Shown here: in pieces, positions 57,253 to 64,000 of the stretch
Position numbering within the stretch: position 1 is the stretch's first letter
Layout: the number at the start of each line of letters is the position of its first letter
Origin: Alteromonas marina
GTDB taxonomy: Bacteria; Pseudomonadota; Gammaproteobacteria; Enterobacterales; Alteromonadaceae
Assembly (NCBI RefSeq): GCF_000808575.1
Contig: NZ_JWLW01000004.1
Span: forward strand, 62,001 to 126,000
Direction: 5' to 3'
Length of the DNA stretch: 64,000 nucleotides
The notes under the pieces: generated by a model
Database searches by the model: none
What the model was told of the DNA's origin: nothing
Seen by the model: the letters and a program-made list of their open reading frames with translations, nothing else
Translations under genes and position numbers: made by a program

Positions 57253-57297
57253 AAGGTCTATCTAACGGTGTATTTCAACGTTAAATATTACAGTTTT

Positions 57298-57334
57298 GTG
57301 TCATTTTTATGTCAGAGGACTTGATTCCTATACT
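57298..57334 (+). promoter_or_regulatory. Pho box and -10 element before the porin gene
   Basis: Two PhoB half-sites, GTGTCAT (57298-57304) and ATGTCAG (57309-57315), separated by TTTT, match the tandem CTGTCAT-N4-CTGTCAT consensus at 11 of 14 positions. A TATACT -10 element follows at 57329-57334, the spacing at which PhoB replaces a -35. Confidence 0.7.
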
Positions 57335-57379
57335 AAATTATATATCCTGCGTGCAAACTTCCGTTATATTTAGTGTGCT

Positions 57380-58606
57380 TTGCTTTTCCAAAATCGTTTT
57401 TCTTCTTGTCTTCTGTTGAGTACTTTATGTGCGTCGCTTTTCCATACGACGGTTTTAGCGTCTGAGGTTGATGTCGAGCGTGAATCTAGCGCAACGTTCT
57501 CTCAATACAATGGCAACGGCCTTTCATTTCAAAGCGACAACAATACCTTCTCACTACGCGTGCGCGGTAGACTTCAGTTTCGCTATGCCAATCCCGGTAT
57601 AAGCCAGCCTACCGAGCGTGCTGACTTTGAGCATAACGCCGGTAATCAATTTGGCGTTAACAGGGCGCGGGTCAAGTTAGACGGTCACATTGGTTTGCCT
57701 TGGATTAAATATGGTGTGGAATATGATGCTGTCGATCAGCGCACCCTGACCGCTACACTATCCTTTGAAAAGTATGACGCGCTTCGGTTTAAGGTTGGTC
57801 AGTGGAAAGTCGAGTATTCCAGAGAGCGCAGTGTTAGCAGTGGCGGCCAGCAAATGATGGATCGTTCAATCATCAACAGAATATTTACGCTAGATAGGCA
57901 AATGGGGGCATCCCTATACGGTAATTTTGATGGCCCAGGCGCGGCCAATTTCAATTACTGGGTAGGAGTATTCAATGGCTCAGGCCGTGGTGATTATAGC
58001 AATCACGATGGCGAGAATATGTATACAGGGCGATTACAGTGGAATTTCTTAGGTGAGTCTGTCGGGTTTAAAAACAGTGACATTAAACGAACAGGTACCC
58101 CCAAAGCAGCTCTAGCAATAGCAGGGGCGAAGTTCAAAAGCCAGTTTACGCGTTTTTCATCGTCTGGCGCTGGTAATTTAGCCAACTTTAGTGCGGGCGA
58201 GATCGAAGGTCAGTACGACATTCAGCAGTTTGTGATTGATGGTGCCTATTTTTATAAAGGGTTTAATGCTCAAGCGGAATATCATGAAAAAGATATTGTG
58301 GATTTAGCGGACAACAATAGAGAAACTACGCTGCGCGGCTATTATGTGCAGGCGGGCTATTTTTTGAGTGAATCAATCAGCTGGTGGCCAGAGCCCCTTG
58401 AAATGGCTGCACGCTTCGGGACCTATTCGCCCCGAGACAGTGAACAAGACGAACGCTTTTTTGAAAAGACAGTAGCATTCAACTATTTTTTTAACGGCCA
58501 CGAAAACAAACTAACCGCAGAGGTAAGCAGGGTTTCACTGGATCAGTTCGATACTGAAGTAGGGGACGAGACCATCTACTCTCTGCAGTGGGACGTCAGT
58601 TTTTAA
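57380..58606 (+). CDS. outer-membrane porin, phosphate-selective O/P type
   Basis: 408 residues: signal peptide ending near VLA-SEVD (about 27), then a beta-barrel with alternating strands of the OprP/OprO family (LRVRGRLQFRYANPG, FGVNRARVKLDGHIG, GVEYDAVDQRTLTATLSFEKYDALRFKVGQWKVEYSRE in part) ending in the aromatic terminus QWDVSF. A Pho box lies 65 bases upstream, supporting phosphate- or polyphosphate-related expression. Start choice is weak: TTG 57380 is the only possible one after the stop at 57371, with no good ribosome site. Confidence 0.85.
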   Translation: MLFQNRFSSCLLLSTLCASLFHTTVLASEVDVERESSATFSQYNGNGLSFQSDNNTFSLRVRGRLQFRYANPGISQPTERADFEHNAGNQFGVNRARVKLDGHIGLPWIKYGVEYDAVDQRTLTATLSFEKYDALRFKVGQWKVEYSRERSVSSGGQQMMDRSIINRIFTLDRQMGASLYGNFDGPGAANFNYWVGVFNGSGRGDYSNHDGENMYTGRLQWNFLGESVGFKNSDIKRTGTPKAALAIAGAKFKSQFTRFSSSGAGNLANFSAGEIEGQYDIQQFVIDGAYFYKGFNAQAEYHEKDIVDLADNNRETTLRGYYVQAGYFLSESISWWPEPLEMAARFGTYSPRDSEQDERFFEKTVAFNYFFNGHENKLTAEVSRVSLDQFDTEVGDETIYSLQWDVSF

Positions 58607-58610
58607 CTAC

Positions 58611-58790
58611 TCACGCCGGGCGAGCAAGAAACTCACCTAATGTGTTAACAAGGCGAGCCTTGTCTACGGGCTTGCCCACATGGGCATCAATTCTTCCGCG
58701 TAAAAGTTGTCGATATCTTGCTGCATGGCGTTAGCCGTCAGGGCAATGATGGGAATATTTTCTGCGGAACATGTGATGAAGGCAGAAAGT
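58611..58790 (-). pseudogene. remnant of a hybrid-kinase receiver domain
   Basis: On the minus strand the sequence reads ENIPIIALTANAMQQDIDNFYA, and in the next frame IDAHVGKPVDKARLVNTLGEFLARP to a stop at 58611 (each quoted as a landmark). Together they form the end of a receiver domain of the kind fused to hybrid histidine kinases, split by a one-base deletion near 58687. Nothing upstream continues it, so both the kinase and the front of the receiver are gone. It lies between the porin stop and the asd terminator. Confidence 0.75.
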
Positions 58791-58826
58791 GGGGCGCCTT
58801 TATTGGCTTTTATAGCCTGATAAAAA

Positions 58827-58858
58827 ACGCCTTGCGTGTAACGACACAGTAAGGCGCT
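58827..58858 (-). terminator. intrinsic terminator after asd
   Basis: On the minus strand CGCCTT...AAGGCG with an inner TGTGT/ACACG pairing is followed by six T. It lies 35-65 bases after the asd stop. Confidence 0.75.
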
Positions 58859-58891
58859 CTAAATTCAGATTAATTAGCTATTGGCTTGTCG

Positions 58892-60016
58892 TTACTTTTG
58901 CTCAAGCACAATGCGCAGCATTCTGCGAAGCGGCTCTGCGGCACCCCACAATAGCTGATCGCCTACAGTAAATGCCGAAATATACTCTGGGCCCATAGTC
59001 AATTTGCGAATACGGCCAACTGGAATAGATAGCGTGCCGGTCACTTTCGCTGGCGTGAGCTCTTGCATGGTCGCTTCGCGGTCGTTTGGAACAACTTTTA
59101 CCCATTCATTGTGAGCCGCAAGAATCTCTTCAATTTCGCTTACAGGCAAGTCTTTCTTAAGCTTAAGTGTAATCGCCTGACTGTGGCAGCGCATAGCGCC
59201 AACGCGTACGCAAATACCGTCAATCGGTACTTCGCCGCCTTTAATGCCTAGAATTTTGTTTGCTTCGGCTTGGGCTTTCCACTCTTCACGGCTTTGACCT
59301 GAAGGTAGTTGCGAATCGATATAAGGGATTAAGCTACCCGCAAGCGGAACACCGAACTGTTCACTAGGGTAGTCTGCGCTTCGAATAAACTCAGACACTT
59401 GTTGGTCAATTTCTAAAATCGCGGTAGCAGGATCTTCAACTTTAGCTTTCACATTACTGTGAATTGCACCCATTTGATTGATTAGCTCACGCATGTGCTG
59501 TGCACCTGAACCTGAAGCGGCTTGATAGGTCATTGGCGAAGCCCATTCAACCAAGTCTTTCTCAAACAGGCCACCGAGTGCCAGAAGCATAAGGGAAACC
59601 GTGCAGTTTCCACCTACGTAGGTACGAATGCCCTTTTCAATGCCACTATCAATTTCTTTACGGTTTACTGGATCTAGAATAATTACGGCATCGTCTTTCA
59701 TACGAAGCGCTGAAGCTGCGTCAATCCAGTAGCCATTCCAGCCTGATGCACGAAGGTCATTATAAACTGCTTTTGTATAATCACCGCCTTGGCAAGTAAT
59801 AATGATATCTTGTTTAGATAGTGCTTCGATGTCGTGCGCATCTTCTAGAACACCAGCATCTTTACCAGCAAAATCTGGTGCTGCTCTACCTTTCTGCGAG
59901 GTGGTGAAAAAGGTGGGCTCAATGTGCGCGAAATCCTGCTCTTCTTGCATGCGCTGCATTAATACTGAGCCAACCATACCGCGCCAGCCCACTAAACCTA
60001 CTTTTTGTTGTGACAT
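58892..60016 (-). CDS. asd: aspartate-semialdehyde dehydrogenase
   Basis: 374 residues. NADP-binding start [18 protein letters not shown], catalytic Cys in [10 protein letters not shown] near 136, and the motif [16 protein letters not shown] (near 270) with a catalytic His are those of the E. coli-type enzyme. It reduces aspartyl phosphate to the semialdehyde, the branch point to lysine, diaminopimelate, threonine and methionine. Single gene with its own terminator. Confidence 0.97.
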   Translation of the reverse strand: MSQQKVGLVGWRGMVGSVLMQRMQEEQDFAHIEPTFFTTSQKGRAAPDFAGKDAGVLEDAHDIEALSKQDIIITCQGGDYTKAVYNDLRASGWNGYWIDAASALRMKDDAVIILDPVNRKEIDSGIEKGIRTYVGGNCTVSLMLLALGGLFEKDLVEWASPMTYQAASGSGAQHMRELINQMGAIHSNVKAKVEDPATAILEIDQQVSEFIRSADYPSEQFGVPLAGSLIPYIDSQLPSGQSREEWKAQAEANKILGIKGGEVPIDGICVRVGAMRCHSQAITLKLKKDLPVSEIEEILAAHNEWVKVVPNDREATMQELTPAKVTGTLSIPVGRIRKLTMGPEYISAFTVGDQLLWGAAEPLRRMLRIVLEQK

Positions 60017-60435
60017 TAAATTGAGAACCCTTGTTACTAAAATGAAAAGTACTTCATCACTTATGTTTGTAAAAATTGGTCAATACCCAGACCTTTTCAT
60101 TAATTGGCGTGTATTGGAAAAACATAAAAGTGATGTCGAGCGCCGCGTGCCTAGCGCACTGGCGCAATACCTGTCGTTTTTATTTTTGTCTTTGCAGTCT
60201 AAGTGTTATTTATCCCGCTGGCTAGATGGTTTTTATAAATAATCTATCGCTGATATAAGCATTTTAAAACACGATTAAAATGTAAGCTGTTTATTATATA
60301 GATTACCTTGAAGCTGCTTTAACGAAACCTGCGCTTATCTAGTTTAGGCATTATTGATAACTTAAAGTCAGGCAATTAATTACAAGAAAGATTGAGTCAG
60401 AGTTTTTTAAGAGAATTAACGGGTAGAGAGCAATA
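60017..60435. other. intergenic region between asd and the broken SDR gene
   Basis: 419 bases; one 8-bp palindrome CATTTTAA-N7-TTAAAATG (60260-60282) stands out. A plus-strand open frame reaching 60242 runs antisense through the asd start and looks non-coding. I see nothing else. Confidence 0.5.
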
Positions 60436-61236
60436 ATGAAGACAGTATTGATTACAGGTGCCACTGATGGCATTGGTCTGGAGACGGTAAAGATGTTGGG
60501 CAAAGAACGGCACAACGTAATTTTAGACGGTAGAAGTAACTCAAAACTTGAAAATATAAAAGGTGCGTTAGAGGCTCAATTTCAAGGAAGTTCGTTTGAT
60601 ACTGTTTAAGCCGACTTAGCTTCGTTTGATGATGTTAGGAAGCTCGCAATTGCAGTGAAAGCCAAAAACAAGCATCTAGATGTATTAATAAACAATGCCG
60701 GCGTATTTAAGGTGGACAACCCCGTCACAAACTCAGGCCTAGATGCAAGGTTTATGGTGAACACCATCGCGCCTTATATGCTCATTTTAGGGTTAATCGA
60801 TGTAATGGATGCACAAAGCAGAGTGATAAAGGTGTCATCGGCAGCACAGGCGCCTGTTAATTGGAGCGCGTTACGTGGTGAAATTCAGCTGTCAGATGGT
60901 GCTGCCTACGCGCCAAGCAAGCTAGCGATCACCATGTGGGCCATGAACTTGGGCAGCAAATACAAAAATAGTGGCCCTAAAATGGTATCGGTAAATCCGA
61001 AGTCGCTTATGGGTAGCAAAATGGTGAAAAGCGCTTACGGTATTGCTGGGGGCGACCTAAAGGTTGGCGCACAAATTTTTGTGGATGCCGCTTTCTCTGA
61101 TCGTTTTGCCGATGTAGCAGGAGATTATTTTGATAATGATCATAATACCTTTGCAGCGCCACATTCGTTTGCTAATGAACCTTCCCATATTAAGATGCTA
61201 ATTACCGAATTAGACGCCATCATCGCTGCGCATTAA
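60436..61236 (+). pseudogene. short-chain dehydrogenase/reductase gene broken by one in-frame stop
   Basis: Read through, 266 residues of an SDR protein: TGATDGIG cofactor motif near 8, NNAG (VLINNAGVF) near 84, Ser in VIKVSSAAQ and catalytic Y-x-x-x-K in YAPSK near 157. A single TAA at 60607-60609 interrupts the frame after codon 57 (SFDTV-stop-ADLASF) with no frameshift. All other parts are intact, so the loss is recent or a sequencing error. An internal restart could not supply the cofactor-binding N-terminus. Confidence 0.85.
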
Positions 61237-61443
61237 CCTTTTGATGCGCTGAAAAATTAGCTTCTCTATTTCACGCTTTGATTAAATAGGCAAAAACTTC
61301 AAACATCTTGTTAGTGAAAAGTAGGTCTACAAATTGCTTCAATATTTATAAGTGGTCCCTTACAATCTGTGAGGGATTATAAAATGTTGAGATACGTTAG
61401 ATGAATGATGTAGTTCTTAACATGGAAAGAAAGTGAGGGAAGC

Positions 61444-62010
61444 ATGCAGTACGATAGCCACAACAAATTTGCTACGACAACCGTATTTTTACACTGGCTG
61501 GTGGGATTAACCATTATCGGGTTACTCGCTACCGGCATTTACATGTCAGAAAATGGCGTTTATGCGCTTTATCCATGGCACAAGGCTATTGGCTTTATCA
61601 TCTTATTTGTTGCGTTACCCCGCGTAATATGGCGTATGAAAAACGGCTGGCCCATCGCAGCTGCTAACTACAAACCGATAGAGCATAAGCTCGCATCTAT
61701 CGTTCACTGGGTTTTGATCATCGCAACATTAATGATGCCTATATCAGGTCTGATGGCCTCGGTACTCGGTGGGCATGGCTTATCTGTTTTTGGAATAGAA
61801 GTTTTTGCGCCTAACTATAGTGTTGATGATCCTGAAAAAACGCTGCCTATCAATTACGAGCTGTCTAAGCTGGGTGGAGCGATTCACTTCTATTTAGGAT
61901 ACACCGTAATTGTCGCCTTATCGCTACACATCGCTGGCGCACTTAAGCACCATATTATCGATAAAGACGGCACGTTAAAGCGTATGTTGGGTAAAACAAT
62001 TAGTGAATAA
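61444..62010 (+). CDS. cytochrome b561-type membrane protein
   Basis: 188 residues with four membrane helices and the CybB/YceJ pattern: VFLHWLVGLTIIGLL (His near 17), YPWHKAIGFIILFVALPRVIWR (His near 45), HWVLIIATLMMPISG and AIHFYLGYTVIVALSLHIAGALKHH (His pair near 140-156). Four His suit two b hemes. It passes electrons across the inner membrane, often to superoxide or from quinol. No partner gene adjacent. Confidence 0.92.
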   Translation: MQYDSHNKFATTTVFLHWLVGLTIIGLLATGIYMSENGVYALYPWHKAIGFIILFVALPRVIWRMKNGWPIAAANYKPIEHKLASIVHWVLIIATLMMPISGLMASVLGGHGLSVFGIEVFAPNYSVDDPEKTLPINYELSKLGGAIHFYLGYTVIVALSLHIAGALKHHIIDKDGTLKRMLGKTISE

Positions 62011-62070
62011 TATGTGACGCACTTAGATACGCCGTACTATTGAGTGATTAATAGCGCGAAGATGAAAAAG

Positions 62071-62101
62071 AAAGCCGAGTTATCTGATAACTCGGCTTTT
62101 G
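62071..62101 (+). terminator. intrinsic terminator after the cytochrome b561 gene
   Basis: AAAGCCGAGTTAT (62071-62083) / ATAACTCGGCTTT (about 62087-62099) with a three-base loop and T-run. The flanks (AAAAAG on the left) allow reverse use as well. Confidence 0.9.
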
Positions 62102-62234
62102 TATGTTAGAAAGGCGCAAAACTACCTTTTTTATTGTTGGCCCCCGCGCAGTGAATTAGGCACAAGCGAAGAAGGCGCTAAAATTACAACGCGTAAGAGT
62201 ATTGAAAGTAGAATGCTAGGAAAGTATTAACATT

Positions 62235-63839
62235 TTATTCTATATTTTCATCGTCGAGCCGGCATTGGTCGACAAAGATAAGATAGTCGTCAGGTGAGGC
62301 TATCTTATTTTGTTTTGCTTTATACATGGCAATATCAGCGAGTTTTATCAATGCATGCATATTGCTACTAGTATTAGGGTAGAAGGAGACACCAACGCTC
62401 ATAGAGACCACAGTCGGCTTACTATCGTTATTAAAATAAAAAGGTTGTTTAACGCCAGCATTCACTTTCTCTATAACCCGTTTAACAGACTCTTCATCAT
62501 CCGCTTGCAGTAACAACATAAATTCATCGCCGCCCCAACGTATAGCGACATCGTTTTTGCGTATTTTTTCTTTTAATTGCTCAGCAACAAAAATGAGAAC
62601 CTCGTCACCCGCATCGTGACCGTAGATATCATTTACTGCTTTAAATCCGTTAAGGTCGATCAGAGCTAACGCAAACTGGTGTTCCTTTCTCATGAGTTTG
62701 GCTATGAGCTTTTCACCGCCATTTCGATTGTAGATACCTGTTAACGCGTCAAAATCTGCTTGTAGGGCAAGCTTTTGTAACTCTTGTCTACGGCTCGATA
62801 TATCATTTAACGTAAGCTGGTAGTAACGTTCACCTTCTTCTGTGAGTAATGGGCTGGCAATAAGTTGGACCCAAATAGCACTATCATTTGAGCTACTCTT
62901 TAGCTTGTACTCTCCTGTCGCAAACTCGTTTCGCGCGAAGGTTTCTTTAAGTGCAGCTTTCATTGCTTCTGGTGTTTCGAATAGTTCGCCTAACAGTTCG
63001 CCATAGCCTTGCTTTATTCCAAGCTCCGTCTTCTCTACCAAATCATTAAATGCGTCGTTTCGAAGCGCTATCGTACCATTCTCGGCCATTAATACTGTTG
63101 CAGTTTTGGCGTTCTCAAACAGCATTCTAAATCGCTTTTCAAGAAACTCTATTTCTTCTCTTAGCTGACGTTCCTGCGTGAATTGCTCTTCAACTTTATT
63201 TAGCAGTTGATTGGTGTCGTAAACGAGTTTACCTATTTCACTGCGCGAGTGATATTTCGGGATAGGGATCCTCTGCGATGTTCCAGGCGTGATTTGGTGT
63301 AGAGAGCGGCCAACTCGTAACATAGGGGAAATAATAATGTAGTAGGTGATTATCAAGGCTACTATACCAACTACCAAGGCTTCAGCGTACAGTGAGTAGC
63401 TGTTGTCGATACTGGTTTTTTCTGCCTGGTTAATGATGTACTCGAAATTAGGATAAACGTTAACTTCAGCTACTGCCTCTTCCGGCATAAAGGGGTGCCT
63501 GACCACAAACACCCGGGATTCAGTGTTTTTGTTGATAGCTTCAGTTACATTTGTTTGGTAGTAAAGGGCGTCGCTTTTGATAGAGGCCGCTAGAATTTTG
63601 TCAGTTTTAACTAAACCATTAATGGCTTCTTTGGCTAAGTCTTCATCTTCTAAAAAAGCCGCGATGGATGCGGTTGCAGCTACGGTTTGATAAAGCTCTT
63701 CTATATCCCTGTTCGCTTCTTTTATCTCGTTTTCGTAAGTCACGCGATAAAAGAATTCAGCGGTAGTAAGCACTACCAACATTGCAGCTACGACTAAAAA
63801 TAGCGAGAAACGAAAACCTAGACCTTGTATGTTAATCAA
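62235..63839 (-). CDS. membrane diguanylate cyclase with PAS domain
   Basis: 534 residues from TTG 63839. Membrane helices at about 10-28 and 155-175 enclose a periplasmic sensor of about 120 residues; a HAMP-like segment and coiled coil follow, then a PAS domain (about 235-350: RMLFENAKTATVLMAENGTIALRND in part) and a GGDEF domain (about 360-520) with RWGGDEFMLLL intact near 435. No EAL domain. It should make c-di-GMP. Its start overlaps the end of a PstS-like binding-protein gene by eight bases, so they form one operon and perhaps one sensory unit. Confidence 0.9.
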   Translation of the reverse strand: MINIQGLGFRFSLFLVVAAMLVVLTTAEFFYRVTYENEIKEANRDIEELYQTVAATASIAAFLEDEDLAKEAINGLVKTDKILAASIKSDALYYQTNVTEAINKNTESRVFVVRHPFMPEEAVAEVNVYPNFEYIINQAEKTSIDNSYSLYAEALVVGIVALIITYYIIISPMLRVGRSLHQITPGTSQRIPIPKYHSRSEIGKLVYDTNQLLNKVEEQFTQERQLREEIEFLEKRFRMLFENAKTATVLMAENGTIALRNDAFNDLVEKTELGIKQGYGELLGELFETPEAMKAALKETFARNEFATGEYKLKSSSNDSAIWVQLIASPLLTEEGERYYQLTLNDISSRRQELQKLALQADFDALTGIYNRNGGEKLIAKLMRKEHQFALALIDLNGFKAVNDIYGHDAGDEVLIFVAEQLKEKIRKNDVAIRWGGDEFMLLLQADDEESVKRVIEKVNAGVKQPFYFNNDSKPTVVSMSVGVSFYPNTSSNMHALIKLADIAMYKAKQNKIASPDDYLIFVDQCRLDDENIE

Positions 63840-64000
63840 AACGATACACTACCTTCATACTGTTTGTCACAGTCGACTCATATACATAAGCTAGCGCCGA
63901 CTCATCTTCCTCAAGCCTTAGCTTGATATCGTCAAGAGTTTGCTCTACCGCAGGAGGTTTAACGCGGCCAGAGAATTTAAGTCGTGACCAATACGCATTT
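63832..64000 (-). CDS. C-terminus of a phosphate-binding-protein-like gene (partial)
   Basis: The minus strand is open from the window end to a TAA at 63834-63832. The 55 visible residues include YWSRLKFSGRVKPPAVEQTLDD and ALAYVYESTVTNSMKVVYRFD (in parts). They resemble the C-terminal part of PstS-like solute-binding proteins (FSGR-PP, then a Val-rich IGY-type end). Such stand-alone binding proteins often precede a membrane cyclase gene, as here. Most of the gene lies beyond the window, so the ligand is unknown. Confidence 0.55.
   Translation of the reverse strand, partial: NAYWSRLKFSGRVKPPAVEQTLDDIKLRLEEDESALAYVYESTVTNSMKVVYRFD

Noticed and set aside
59802..60242. A 146-codon plus-strand frame antisense to the asd start
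   Set aside because: It is a shadow of asd for half its length, has no ribosome site, and its product shows no family features.

Overview
The window reads as a chromosomal segment of a marine gammaproteobacterium of the Alteromonadales, most likely Alteromonas or a close relative. This is inferred from protein resemblance and from conserved gammaproteobacterial gene order: yfjD-ypjD // ffh, rpsP-rimM-trmD-rplS, aroF-tyrA // pheA, glrK-qseG-glrR, aspS-nudB-ruvCAB and ybgC-tolQRAB-pal-cpoB. Base composition looks moderate. No insertion sequence, prophage, integrase or CRISPR array was seen, so this is mostly core chromosome with a few accessory genes and three pieces of decay or partial genes.

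Layout. 1-7.0 kb: end of a SixA-like phosphatase, a small unknown gene, CNNM/CBS and CcsA-like membrane proteins on the minus strand, ffh, and a collagen-repeat lipoprotein with a duplicated propeller-like body. 7.3-12.9 kb: a tightly overlapping three-gene SMC/condensin-like operon (MksB-, MksE- and MksF-like) with no nuclease partner. 13-22.3 kb: a TerB-like protein, an alpha/beta-hydrolase lipoprotein, an RND pump with its adaptor, an ABC exporter and a DsbA-family protein. 22.4-25.2 kb: the S16/RimM/TrmD/L19 operon and a TRIC-type membrane protein. 25.3-30.2 kb: an enoyl-CoA hydratase/isomerase homologue and the phenylalanine/tyrosine locus. pheA is preceded by a Phe-rich leader peptide and an attenuator, and near-consensus TyrR boxes lie before both aroF and pheA. 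30.3-40.5 kb: signalling genes: a double-receiver protein, YciH, a STAS/REC-PP2C-kinase partner-switching pair, a second TerB-like protein, a GGDEF-EAL protein, an EF-hand protein and glrK-qseG-glrR. 40.6-46.1 kb: DUF72, aspS, nudB, ruvCAB. 46.1-51.9 kb: a candidate minus-strand small RNA and the Tol-Pal operon. 52-54 kb: three identical tRNA-Lys genes, nadA and tRNA-Ser. 54-64 kb: an unknown conserved gene, a patatin, a PanE-family reductase, a phosphate-selective-type porin behind a Pho box, a frameshifted receiver-domain remnant, asd, an SDR gene broken by one stop codon, cytochrome b561, a diguanylate cyclase, and the end of a PstS-like binding-protein gene.

How the genes work together. 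The aromatic locus is a coherent regulatory unit: aroF-tyrA and pheA converge on a shared terminator, both carry TyrR-like operators, and pheA adds transcription attenuation. The 31.7-40.5 kb block is rich in signal transduction (partner switching, c-di-GMP turnover, GlrKR envelope sensing). The Tol-Pal operon with CpoB maintains the envelope. Among the less described items, the strongest are the SMC-like operon, the candidate small RNA at 46.35-46.49 kb, and the pheL/attenuator system.
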